Of a DNA stretch of 46,623 bases, positions 31,116 through 42,211 are shown piece after piece. This DNA comes from Lactifluus volemus (Eukaryota; Basidiomycota; Agaricomycetes; Russulales; Russulaceae), in contig WTXI01000283.1 of assembly GCA_022376515.1 (NCBI GenBank), positions 1-46,623 on the forward strand, read 5' to 3'. A program made the translations under genes and the position numbers. How positions within the stretch are numbered: the stretch's first letter is position 1; every line of letters starts with the position of its first letter. The notes under the pieces were generated by a model. That model searched no databases. It was not told the DNA's origin and saw nothing but the letters and a program-made list of their open reading frames with translations.

Positions 31116-32149
31116 ATGGTTCTTTTCTTTACTTGCACAGGTCTGTCACTCCTTCCACAATCTAATATATATTCCATAAATACTAGCTAGCTCATGACCC
31201 GCCGGTCACCATCTATATGGGTCGGGATAAGGTCGAAAGTGCGTACCCGTTCTCGCCTTGCGTATGCTCGTCTCCAGCTTACGAGGACTACCTAGATGAA
31301 GAACTGATCAAGTATGCGTGGCCACAAGATGTCTGGTTTCATGTGGACAAAATTTCCTCCGCACACGTATATCTCCGCCTGCCCGAGTCGATACCCTCTT
31401 GGGATGCTATCCCCGAGGCGTTGCTTGTAGACTGTGCTCAACTCGTCAAGGCCAACTCGATCGAGGGTACTTTCCATCCATTCCCTATTATCCTAGTTTC
31501 AACTTGAGTCGCCCAGGAAACAAACGGAATGACATCACGATCATATATACCCCCTCGGACAACCTCAAGGTACGCTTAATGAACTGCGCCGTGTCGGATC
31601 TCGAGCCCTGCTGAGACCTCACATGAAGAAAACAGGAGACATGGCTGTCGGGCAGGTGTCCTTTCACGACGACAAGCGAGTATGTCGCCTTGTTTGTGCC
31701 GAATAATTCAGCCAGCTAAACTCCGCCCATGTAGGTAAAACGAGGTGCTCTCTCCTTTCTTTCATGCGACAGAACCGCTCGCTAATACACTCTAGTTTAT
31801 ATACCGAAGCGCGAAAATGCTATCGTCAACCGTCTCAACAAGACAAAGGTTGAGCGCACTGTCGACCATGAAGCTGAACGAATCGACCGAGTCAAACGTG
31901 AGAATGCTGTTAAGCGCGCAGCAGCTGCTGTCAAAGTGCGTAACCTCCCCTTGCCATATTCTTCTCGCTCAAGGATACGCGCATCTCCAGAAAAAGGCAG
32001 ATCTCGAGCTTGCTGAGGCACGCAAGGCAGAGAAGGCCGCTCGCTCGTACGACTCTTTCTTGAACGCGGAGGTCGCCGAAGATGACGACTCGGAGGAAGG
32101 CAAGCCGAAATATGATTCGGTAAGAGAAATGGAAGAAGACTTTATGTAG
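31116..32149 (+). CDS. CCDC25: CCDC25-like protein with NFACT-R domain
   Basis: The family carries an NFACT-R (DUF814) domain thought to bind RNA, and is conserved from fungi to animals. Eight exons were traced: 31116-31140, 31191-31238, 31296-31466, 31517-31569, 31629-31679, 31735-31744, 31796-31935, 31991-32149, summing to 657 nt or 218 residues, close to the human protein's length. Landmarks: [94 protein letters not shown] VYIPKRENA. The C-terminal third is a charged coiled coil with an acidic tail ([14 protein letters not shown]). Exon 6 is only 10 nt (GTAAAACGAG). The conservation of the protein strongly supports these small exons. Confidence 0.92.
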
Positions 32150-32342
32150 GATCAATATTCCGCGTGATTGTATTTCCTCGCATCTCGCTCTACCATTGTC
32201 GGAACAATCTTAGCTGTCAACTTTCATGCATAAAAATACCGTCCCACGATAACAATGATTGACATAAATCGGGTATTTTTCGCTTCGCCTTCGGACTTGT
32301 TACGAAAAGTGAAGACTAACGCTTCGACGGGGCACCTAACGA

Positions 32343-34291
32343 TCATCTACGCTGACTTTGGATCTCCAAGCGCTTGCGCTCCTTCTCCAGGATAGACAAC
32401 GCCTCAGTGAAGCGAGGCGTGAATCGACAGTTGAACGGAGCTGGTTGACTGTGTGTGGCAATAGTCAGCAATGTCGCAACTTCGACTTGTGGTGCCAGTG
32501 GGTGTGAATGCCTACATGACCGTGCCCACGTCAACGATGGCCTCTACGTCCAGCGGTATCTCATTCCCGTCATCGTCCCGTGCGCGTTCGATATTCGCGG
32601 CCCACAAGATCCTCGCCATAACCATGAACAGTTCCTCGTTGGCGAGGTTCCTACCCACGCAAGCCCGCCTTCCAAACCCGTACGTAAAGTGACCTTCCTG
32701 ATTGACGCCGACGACACCCGCGGCGCCGGTCGTCAACTCTCCTCCATTCCCATCCTCCTTCTCGTAGAGGTACCGTTCCGGTCTGAATTCATCCGCGTCG
32801 TCGCCATACACGGTGCGGTCGTGGTTGCAGTGCCAGATGTTGGCCATGCAGGTCGTCCCTTTCGGGATGTACACGTCCCCGTACCAGTCTTTCTCCGTCG
32901 CAACGTGCGGCATCCCGAGCGTCACCGCCGGGCGCCAGCGGAGCGTTTCTCTGACGATCGCGCGCACGTATCTAAGGTATGGTGCATCGGCAAAGGTAGG
33001 GAGGCGAGCGCGGCCGACTACGGCGTCGAGCTCGGCCTGCGCGCGGCGTTGAACATGGGGAAAGGCCACCATGGCCAACGTGCACCACATCATGGTGGTT
33101 ACCGTCGTGTCGGATGCAGCGGCGCTGTGATTAACTCGCATGTTTGTTTGTTTTTTCTCTTGGAGAACGCCGTTCACTTACTACATCGACCCCGTCAGGA
33201 ATGCTAATTCCGGCTCAGTCAGGTGGTTGCGATCTTGTCCTTGTATCAATGACGCGCAGAGGCTAGGGCCGGCCCTTCTACCGGTCTAATACACCCCAGA
33301 TCAGCTCTATGACACATGGCAGATTCAACGCCGACACGTACGAGATCGCGTCGGACACGATCAACAAGGCGCTGAAATAATTCATGGTGTTCTTCACCCT
33401 GCTTCAGGCCTTTTTTCTTCCAGCTCGCGAACCTATACGCTAGCTATGCGTTAGCACTACAAAAGAACGGGAGAAAATTAACCATCCGAGACCTCTTTGG
33501 AATGTACATCATCCAAGGAAAGGCTTCGACGAGGAATCTCCCAGGGTACGCAGAACCGCTGATGCGGTCGTTGAAAGATTCAAAGTCTTCGACTCTCTTG
33601 TCATGCACGGACGGGAGCGTCGGATAGTCATACAGGATGGACATGACTATGGAAGTCCCCGTACGCTGGAAGTGCCTATATAGATCGCCGTGAGGTGGGT
33701 CCGTCAAGAGTGCCAAAGCCAAGATCGTAGATTCCTTCGTCAGGATCGGATAATAGTCTCGCACTGAGGTCTTCATGAGGGCTGCATGTGCAGCGCGATG
33801 TAGGCGTCGGAAGCTGGGGAAAAGTCGCGAGCGTTCGTATGCGCCATCCTCACTTATTAATGAGCGAACTCACCGCGTGTCATAGTTCATGAATGCCAAG
33901 TTGAGACCTTTACTCAAGATGTCCTGCGCCATAACGAGCCGAGGCCGGTCGGAATAGTTACTCGCACGACGCTCGAGAACATCCGATGCTGACTTGAAGC
34001 TGTTGAATATGACTACGGGCTTTCCCGCGGCGTCAAGGTACATCACTTCCTCTTCAGCACAATCATTACTTGCATTTTAGCATCTCTCTGAACAAAAAGT
34101 TGGTTGAGTGAGGACCCACTGAAACGCTCCTTGCAGTCTTCGGAACGTAGCCAACTCTTGTCTAACAGCTGAAGAGTATTTCCGATGATCGGCAGGCGTC
34201 GAGGACCAGAAGGTAGTTTCCTCCAAGGACTCCTACGATAGGAAACGACCAAGAGGATCAAGATGAACAGAGCAAGAACGACGCCCGTCAT
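32343..34291 (-). CDS. Cytochrome P450 monooxygenase
   Basis: This is a microsomal heme monooxygenase, substrate unknown. The start is placed at 34291 because it gives a typical N-terminal anchor (MTGVVLALFILILLVVSY) followed by LPSGPRRLPIIGN; the open frame extends further upstream to 34585. Introns interrupt the gene, including one starting at 34119, one ending GSMY|AAAS, and one before the last exon. Landmarks: WLRSEDCKERF, MYLDAAGKPVVIFNS, NYSDRPRLVM, the I-helix AAASDTT (second Gly of the usual AGxDTT is Ala), ExxR as RETLRWRP, FRPERYL, and the heme loop YGFGRRACVG with its Cys ligand. The C-terminus is PAPFNCRFTPRFTEAL. The exon structure around 33240-33400 is uncertain, although coding parts such as SLCASLIQGQD and LTEPELAFLTGSM are present, so I think the gene is intact. 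Confidence 0.87.
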
Positions 34292-35093
34292 AAGAGCTCT
34301 GTTCTCCACCAAAGTCACGTTCTTCAAAGGGTCCGGCGTTACGAATAGTGCAGCGAAGGAAGATGAAGTGAGTGGGAACAGAAAGTCAGGACCTCCCCCA
34401 TTCCTGACAAACTGGCTTTCTTGAGGAGTAGGCGGCGTCGGCGGGTGAATTGGAAAGTTATAATAAGCTCCGGGGTACCAACCCATGCACATCTTTAAAG
34501 TGCTCACTCTTGGACGGACTTGGACTGAGGAGGAGGCTTCCATCGAAAGAGCCCTTAGGTTCAGCTGAATGTTACGTGGGGCCAAAAAAAAAAAAGGTGG
34601 GGGAAGTAAGGTGGATACCTACGATAGGTTGTAAAACCTGGTAGTAGATAATAGAATGTTGTCCGGAGCACGGGAAAGGATGAGGAGTATTCTATTCACC
34701 CGATCGCGTTTGGAGGTTTCTAACTCGGCACCAAGGACTCGGACGTGTACCGAGAAGTAAATTTCGGTTCCCAGATAAAATTGTCGCGAGTCATTCATAG
34801 CTCAACTGACAAGACATTTTCACATGCAGTAGTATTCGGCTGTTGTTAATTGCATCAACTTGAAGAACAAAGTGCCCATGCCCATTCAACGCGCACGGCA
34901 CCGTGGTCAAGTATGAAACCATCACAACATTCGCGGGTGTAGGTGGATCCATGACGAGATCTAAGCCATCTTGATCGAAAACTTGTTCGTAGTATCACCA
35001 ACTAGGGCGGCGGAATGGACATGAGCATAGCAAGATATTGGTGTCTTCGTGAACAAAAGAACGAGTATCACATTAACCTTTGTATGATGTAAT
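34292..35093. other. Intergenic: P450 promoter and tRNA 5' flank
   Basis: This includes a 12-A run near 34584 and the open extension of the P450 frame. No further gene is seen. Confidence 0.45.
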
Positions 35094-35168
35094 GGGCACA
35101 TGGTGTAGTTGGTTTATCACGCTCGCTTAGCATGCGAGAGGTGTCCGGTTCAATTCCGGATGTGTCCA
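35094..35168 (+). tRNA. tRNA-Ala(AGC)
   Basis: Complete cloverleaf: acceptor GGGCACA/TGTGTCC (one G-U pair) with discriminator A, anticodon arm CTCGC-TTAGCAT-GCGAG, and T arm TCCGG-TTCAATT-CCGGA. No intron. A run of ten T at 35174-35183 is the polymerase III terminator. Confidence 0.96.
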
Positions 35169-35257
35169 CTTCCTTTTTTTTTTCTCTGCCAATTGACGCA
35201 CATAATATATGGGCTGACAACCCTCCGTAATGTTAGGTGCATCAATTTACTCTTCCG

Positions 35258-37085
35258 TTACAATCCCATCAATGGGTAGCTGACTTTCGGAGGATGTAGT
35301 GTGATCACACGCCTGTCTGTGAAGTTGTCGACATTGAATCCGCCATAACCACTAGATCCCCTATGGACCGTTTTTTTTAGCTGGGGTGAATTGTCTGTAT
35401 AAATTCCAACATACCCTAAACCCGTCAGCCCGAGTTCACCTTCGACGTGAATGGTTGAGCCGTTGATATTCATCGAACCTACTCAAACCAGCATGAGCAG
35501 CTGAATCAAGAAGGTAAAGCAGAACCACGGACCTGAACGGATACGCATCGCTACATCGATCGCATTGTACACATCCTTTGTCCACAGGGCAGCCGCCAAC
35601 GAATAGTCGGACGCGTTTGCAAGTTCTACAGCCTCATCGACAGTATCGACAACGGCCATGGCGAGCACAGGTCCAAACGACTCGCACTGCCAAAGCCGCG
35701 TCTCGGGCTTGACCCCTAGAAGGACGTGAGGCTTCAATAGCGCGGGACCGGCCTTCTTCATATCACCGAGGAGTACCTCGGCGCCGGTTTCCTTGGCCTC
35801 TTTCATCATCGCGATGACGCCGTCTGCGCTGCGTTCTGTAAAGAGCGACGAGAGGAGAGCACGCTCAGGATCGCCGACGGTAAGGGTGTTGATGTGCTGC
35901 TTGATTGCAGCGACGAGTGGCTCCAAAGCGGGGCGCTGAACAATGACGCGTTCTGTGGCCATACAAATTTGGCCAGAGAATAAGAATCCGCCAAATACGA
36001 TGGCCCGCGAGGCTTGTTCAATGTCAGCGTCTGCGAGAACCTGGTACGATTGATCCAGGAAGACACGAAATGTCGATTTAGCCCTCGAAGACCAATTAAA
36101 TAAATAAAGATAATATCACATACAACCGATGGGGCTTTGCCACCTAGCTCAAAGACGCACGGTTTGAGATACTTGGCTGCCTCTGCAGCGATAATTTTGG
36201 CGACACGATCGCCTCCAGTGAACTTTGTGGTTGCACTTGTTACGAAGTAGCACGGAGGCATGGCTAACGATACGCACTGTAACCTTTCTGACTGCTGGAT
36301 GGGCGATAATTTCTGTGGTCAGCGTAGGGGTGCTCTCAGCGGACATGGGCACAGAATTGAGGACGCCTGGGGGAAGGCCAGCCTAGTATTGCCAATATCA
36401 GTGACCACAACGACCCTCGTGCCAAGAATATCATTCACGGACATCATGCAGAGCATCCACGACGAGCGAAGAGGTGTACGGACAAAATTCCGAGGGACGA
36501 ACTACAACCGTATTGCCGCATACGAGAGGAACGGCCACAGAAGTCAAAACAAGCGGGACGGGAGCGTTCCATGGGACCACTGAGTATCTAAATAGTTTCT
36601 TTAAGCTCACCCGCAAAAAGGTAGTAGGGACAGAAAACGTACATGACTCCTTGTGCGCGCCTCTGTACAAATACCTGTCCTCCGGGAACGACGCTTGGAA
36701 GAGTTTCACCCCTCAATTCATTGACCATGCAGGCGACGCCCTGCAACAATTGAGTTCCAGCGAAGAAATTAAAGTTTATCTGCGCCTGGGTCATCGCTAC
36801 CTCTGCGCGCATCGCGGGGGCAGCCTTCCTTTGCCACTCCTCGGACTGAAGCGTCGTCGCAGCACGGAGCAGAATTTCCCGACGCGTTGCGAATGGTGTC
36901 TGTTCCCAAGCAGGAAACGCGCGTTGTGCGGCTTCTATCGCAGCGCGGCAGTCATCAGGGGATGCGGCTGCAGCGGTCGAAGCGAGGTCGCCCGTATGCG
37001 GACTGTGGACGGGGAAGGTCGCGCCGGTACTCGCAGGGCAACGGTTGCCATTGATGAGGAGGGAAGTAAAGGGAACATCCGACAT
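35258..37085 (-). CDS. NAD(P)-dependent aldehyde dehydrogenase, salicylaldehyde/vanillin type
   Basis: This oxidises an aldehyde to an acid; the closest remembered group is salicylaldehyde-type dehydrogenases, but the substrate is inferred. It starts at MSDVPFTSLLINGNR. Introns are at 36588-36642, and before AGLPPGVLN, TFTGGDRV, SVVLADADIEQ, MNINGSTIH and GSSGYGGFN. All of these junctions keep frame where I checked them. Landmarks: IYSVVPWNAPVPLVLTSVAV, CGNTVVVRPSE, catalytic Glu in FELGGKAP, catalytic Cys in FSGQICMATERV, ESFGPVLAM, and DYSLAAALWT. The length, about 480 residues, is typical. It lies next to a P450 and downstream of an oxygenase gene, which would fit oxidation of an aromatic or fatty aldehyde. 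Confidence 0.9.
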
Positions 37086-37694
37086 GCCCGATATTCAACG
37101 AAAAAAAATGCTTTATGCGGGTTCGTTCGTGGATTGTTCGACTACAGTATTTAAGAATGGTCGGATGGTGTATAAAAGTTCCGTTGATGCGCCATGGGAC
37201 GAAATTGTTCCTGTAGCATGTGGGGGTGAAACGTCAAGTGGCGTTGCCCCTGTTCAATTGATGGACCTAGGAACACTAACTGCCGACGCCAACTGTAGTT
37301 CCACATTTGGTGAACTTGAAGCCCGCGGCTGCGGGACTCACGCTGGGAGGTTTACAGTAGCGCAACTCAGGCAAGGCAGCAAACAGAATCTCCCGCTGCC
37401 TCCACTATGCCAATACAGTATCATGTTACCTAAATTTGATGCCGCATGTAAGTTATGACATTCGTCAACACATACTCAGTCTAAGGCCAGCTACTATGCG
37501 GCTGTCCTCGCAACCACATGGATTGCCAAATTCCTCCTATCTTTACGCCTCGGGCTCGGTGTAGAGTCACACAGCCCTCATTTTTACCTTAGCAGCCATA
37601 CTATATGCTCAACTACTACACTAGACCCGGGTAATTAGAGGTCAGAGATGTATTTAAAGGAATCCAAATCATTGTAGAAGAGAAACAATACGAG
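37086..37694. other. Intergenic: aldehyde dehydrogenase promoter
   Basis: About 600 bases with no gene recognised. Short plus-strand frames here are extensions of antisense frames of the dehydrogenase. Confidence 0.45.
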
Positions 37695-38351
37695 TCACAA
37701 GTAATCTACTCTTAAACTCACCCGTGCGCCTTCGGGTGTTCGTTCTGCTCCAACATTGACTCGGATCTCGGGACCAGAACAAGTACGTACATTCAGCCAC
37801 AGCACGACCGTATTCGGTGGGCAAATTCTCGGGAAGGAATTTTGTGTGCTAGTATCTACTCCGACCACCGGGAAGAGGCGAAGCCCAGCTATACCTCGAC
37901 ATAACGTCTACAACAGCTTGCTCACGCTGAGCCTGTGTAAACGTCTGCTGGCTGGGTGGGGAGGGAGGAGGAGGCGTTGGCGTCTCCTTCGGATGCGCCG
38001 GTCTTTTTCTCGCGATTTTCCTGGATTGTGTTGGTTCTGATGGTAGCGGGGCGGGAATGGGTGCGCCCCAACCGTATGTGGAGGCAAGGGTGACGAACGC
38101 AGCCTCAAAGTCACGCTTCTCGTTCTTCCCCGTCAACTGTTGTGGGTTTACCAGCGTACTATCTAAACGATGTCTAGGTCAGGTGGTACGCTTTTATGCG
38201 AGAAATAGTTTCCACTCATACCAGAGTGCCGCCGTTTCGTGGTGCCGCGGTGAGTGCGAGTTGCCTGAGGAGCCCATTTTCGGAGTATCTTGGGAAAAAG
38301 TCTGCAATGAAATGCAGAAGAAGACGAAGAGGACTTTGTAACGCTAGACAT
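37695..38351 (-). CDS. Small unknown protein, Pro-rich
   Basis: I do not recognise a family. A three-exon minus-strand model, 38351-38222, 38162-37895 and 37848-37695, sums to 552 nt, or 183 residues. It has a Ser-rich start (KSSSSSSAFH), a basic stretch TRTHRGTTKRRH that could be a nuclear or organelle signal, a coding-like segment EAAFVTLASTYGWGAPIPAP, then a basic and Pro-rich run (RKRPAHPKETPTPPPPSPPS) and QREQAVVDVM. The middle exon is the most convincing part. The first and third exons depend on splice choices, and the start codon is not certain. Confidence 0.5.
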
Positions 38352-39441
38352 GAGTTTATTCTGAAGAATAACAGCAGGTGAGTGTTGAATCTACTTGGGG
38401 TGTTTGCTGGGGATGCTGCATAATAGATAATGAATCCTACGTGTTTTATGAACACAGGAACAACGGCGTGTCTGTGCACATCTATGACTCAACCGCGCCG
38501 TCAGGTGATGACTGAGCATGACTCGTATTTAGCATCACATCTTGCTTCTCTTCCACCCGGTTATCTGCGTAAAAATGAGCGTCTGACTGTGCCGGCCAGG
38601 CACAGCCAACTTGGAAGTTGAAATCACCCCGCAGGGCACATCAACAAGAGCCACTCTCTCGGTTCCATCACTGGCCAGTTCAACTTGAAGAAATGTTAGT
38701 TTTCCAAACCACCAGTTGTGAGGTGATGCAAGGCCGGTGAAGATGATGATCGGAATTATTGTACTGTGCCGTAGGGAACGTCCCCGATCTGTTCGGCCCC
38801 GGGCGATATAGGTAAGCAGACTCTCGGTACCATGTCCAAAACAGTGAGGCTCTGATTCTACCCGACCAAATATTAAATCATAGCCTTCATCACTTGCACC
38901 GATTCCGACGCCGTGATACAGCACATCCATCATTGGAACAAACATCATCACATCGTGATCTTGATCGGTCTGACACGATCGCGGTTGCCACGTGGGATGA
39001 TCAGAATTGGTATTCGCCGCAGATGCCGCACGGCGATCAGTAGTCAAGATCCGCGGCTTCTCTCAGGAGTCAGAGCTGTTTGACCCATGTCTGCTCTCCA
39101 ACCCAAAGGTAGTAAAGCCTGAGCGTTAAGACCGCCCCAGACGGAATCTCGCCCAAGGAAGAAGGAGAAAGAACGCTTCCCGGGGGATTCAGAGAACGAT
39201 GCTTAGCTGACAAATGAGAAAAAATATGGGGCCAAGCCAAGGGTGGTGGACGGCAGGTGGCCCTTTGTGGTCGCGCCAAGGCACGGGCTGCTCTGCTCAT
39301 GCAGCGCTTTGAGGAGACTAGCTTATCCGAGTCCGTTCAAGTCATTATACAGTACTACTACCCCATGGTATGTGCTCAGCGTTTTACTACCAACGCCGTG
39401 AGATACTCACAGGGGACACAGCTTGCACATTCGCACGCACA
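38352..39441 (-). other. Weak coding region / intergenic
   Basis: This lies between two minus-strand genes. A 170-codon minus frame at 38535-39047 (includes MDVLYHGVGIGASDEGYDL and WWFGKLTFLQVELASDG) may be a real exon, but it has no family signature and no clear partner exons. A shorter frame is at 39070-39300. I would not call a gene with confidence. Confidence 0.3.
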
Positions 39442-41622
39442 CTATCGTACCTTATAGATTTGCACAACTACATCCCCTGGCGTTTCCATTCCAGACTCTG
39501 AACTCGCGCCCGCTTTGACTGTGTAGTGCACCTCAACATCCAGCTCACGCGAATTAGTTTCGCTCTTCCGAAGGTTAAACGTTCCCTTCACGACCGTTCC
39601 TATACAGCAAGGATCGTTTGAATACATCAGCTTTCAAATCTAGAAACGGGCCCGCTACTGCACCTTCTGTGACCACGATCGGTTCGCGCAGCAAGAAGAT
39701 TGTATGTTTCCAATGTGTCGGTATATTGCGGGGCCCTGTGCTAAAACTCGTCACGGTATTCTTATTTTTCGTGGATTGTCGTCGGGGCCGTGCTACACTG
39801 GGCCGACGACCAATCGGCCATACCTCCGCGAGCTCGCCTCCCCCATCACGTGTTATACTGACACGCGTGTCGGACGAGACGGGGGAGCCGGTCACTTCGA
39901 AAAATGTGTCAAAGTAGAGGACGAGCGCGTGGATTTTGGTGCGCCGGTCGGCTGTTGAGACAAGAGTGAAGGGCGCAGTGAAATCCAGCTGTCTCGCAGT
40001 AATTTCCCTGAGATAGAGGTCCTGCGGATACATCGTGAAATATAGAATGGAGTATGAAGGTCTGCGGACATACCTTAATCGCACACGACTCACTCATCAC
40101 TGTGTCAGATCCTACAATATCTACAACTGCGTCGTTGAAAACGTCCTCTCCCATCACCGAAAGGTCAAAACCTATCATAGGATCAGCAAGGCTCGGTATC
40201 CAGGCGTGACGCACCATAAATGTCGTTCCAGAAGCCAATTCGTTCTCTGTAAATTTCGCTCGCCTCACTCAAACAGAGCATCATCCTACATTGGCTCGGC
40301 GCCATGACTCCACCGGGTTTGAGGAAACGATCTCGCGCGCAGAGTACAGAATCTAGCATCGATTCGTAAAGTAACGCGTAGCCCATCCACTCGGAAACGA
40401 TCACATCGACCTCAGAGATGTCATCTGGGAGTGTGATCTGCTCCACCTTGCCCTGGATGACCCTGCACGGGTAAAGGTAAAGGAAAACCACTGGCAGAAA
40501 AAAAGCTCACGTGATGACGTTTCCGTAATCGTTGGCTTCGACAATTTTCCGAGCTTTGAGCGCGATGTCGCTGGCGTCGACAGCGATAACACGTTTTGCG
40601 CCTGCGCGAGCAGCGAAGAGGGATAAGATTCCAGTCCCACATCCCACATCCAGAACGACTGCATCTTGAAATAGAGCAGTGCTCGTCATGATAAAAGACG
40701 CGTATGAAGAAGTTCGAACTCTGTCTTGAATCATCACAGCGTGAATGTCTGAAAAAAAAGAAGAGAATAACGCTTAGATTGTACGATAGCATGGGATTTC
40801 TAATACTAGTCCTACCATTTTCTTCATAGCTTTCAAAGTAATGGGTGTCGTCATCACGTTTGCTGGGACTTGCGATGGGCTCGTCGATGGCCTCTCTAAT
40901 GCGAGCTATATCCACGCGCTGGTTGATCAGAGACCGGTAGTGAGCGAGTTCCTCCTTTGCACCGGCTAATTTCGATTCAAGCGTTGCAATTTTCCGGGTA
41001 GCAGTGGGGATGTCAAGAGCAGCTGATGAACTGAGACCATCCTCGCTATCGGACCAATCATCCGGAAAGTCCACTAGTGTAAGATCAGAAGGGACGCTTT
41101 CAACCTCGCGCTGGCCCCGGGAACTTACGAAGAAGGGGGTCATCTTCTATAACAGGCAATAGATAATCGTCGGACGAAAAGAACGACTCGTTCCCACTGA
41201 GACATTGAAGACTCTCCACTGGAGGTTTCTGGGTTTCGTCTTGAGGACCTTGTGAGTGGATGTGATGGAATCGGCACGTACCTCCTTCCTGATATAGTTT
41301 ATGAGCCGGGCGCGTCTATGGAAATCGAGCGCTATGCATGAACCTCCACATTAGGAGTTTCCGGAGGCGGCGATGGGGGTATCTAACCACCTTTTTCTTT
41401 GCAGAAAGAGCCCAAGTCGAATCCATAAGTCCTCTTGTCATAATCCAGTGTCTCTGTTACGGATGCGAGGAGTTTGTCTTCAAATAATGATTTGCATCTT
41501 CTACCCGAGTCTGAAACCCAATCGCTCCAGGTGTCCTCAGCATTGGATTCTTCTGAATTGCTTTCCAGTTCTGATCCAGCTTCAACAAGATCGAGCGAAG
41601 TAGCGGGGAGGCGAATGCTCAT
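39442..41622 (-). CDS. PRMT3: Protein arginine N-methyltransferase 3
   Basis: PRMT3 is a cytosolic type I arginine methyltransferase whose main known target is ribosomal protein S2. The start is placed at 41622 (MSIRLPATSLDL), giving an acidic N-terminus (EESNAEDTWSDWVSD) before a zinc-finger-like segment, RRCKSLFEDKLLASV, then YDKRTYGFDL. The canonical CCHH ligands of PRMT3 are not all present in that segment. Next come LINYIRKE and DYLLPVIEDDPLL, a coiled coil (TATRKIATLESKLAGAKEE), then the catalytic core: SAM motif VLDVGCGTGILS, acidic VIAVDASD, double-E loop SEWMGYALLYESM, and the THW loop IPTHWKH. Several short introns break the core (for example GTGCAG..GTATAG near the end, giving TEG|TVVKGTFNLRK). 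The C-terminus is a beta barrel with TNSRELDVEVHYTV. Confidence 0.92.
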
Positions 41623-41878
41623 CTTTGTAGCTCGTCCGTTCGGAGCGTCCTCGAAGATATTATTTATTTTCCACCAACTTACATATCGAGGGATAAGTAC
41701 AATGAAAGGTATGTCTTTCCCACGCCGGTTCAACTAGTTCCTCCTCAGGATGTTTGACAATTGTATCCATAGCCAGTCATCAAATGCACTACCGGGCTCA
41801 CGAAGGAACTACGTAGTCACTTTGGGTGTAGACCACTACACCAAGTTTGATAACGACATCGGCCACCAAGAAAAAAAT

Positions 41879-41967
41879 TGACAACAGTGGGATTCGAACC
41901 CACGCCCTTTCGGACTGGATTAGGAATAACCTGATTCCAGCGCCTTAGACCGCTCGGCCATATTGCC
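41879..41967 (-). tRNA. tRNA-Leu(CAG) with a short intron
   Basis: On the minus strand: acceptor GGCAATA/TGTTGTC (two wobble pairs), class II layout with a long variable arm, T arm GTGGG-TTCGAAT-CCCAC. The anticodon stem CTGGA/TCCAG encloses 16 bases, ATCAGGTTATTCCTAA, which is a 7-base loop with anticodon CAG plus a 9-base intron just 3' of the anticodon. A run of seven T follows on the minus strand (41871-41877), the polymerase III terminator. Confidence 0.93.
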
Positions 41968-42211
41968 ATTCCAATAAATTACAATTGTTAGTAATATATT
42001 TATATAAGGGTTGTGGTAGACTGACGTCGCGGCCTTTGACTCTCACTCTCACGCTCTTCCTCCCTCCTACCGTCTTGGAGACAGTACCATTCACCGTTCA
42101 ACTTGAGGAATAGACTGTGGACTTATTTGAAAGTATGTTTTTTTCTTCGTTCAGCTTACGAATACTAATGGGACTAGTAACTCAAACACTTCTCAATAAG
42201 GAGCAGCAACT

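Noticed and set aside
32455..33207. 250-codon plus-strand frame
   Set aside because: It is antisense to the P450 heme-binding and ExxR region, which is clearly the real coding strand.
36474..37154. 226-codon plus-strand frame
   Set aside because: It is antisense to the aldehyde dehydrogenase first exons.
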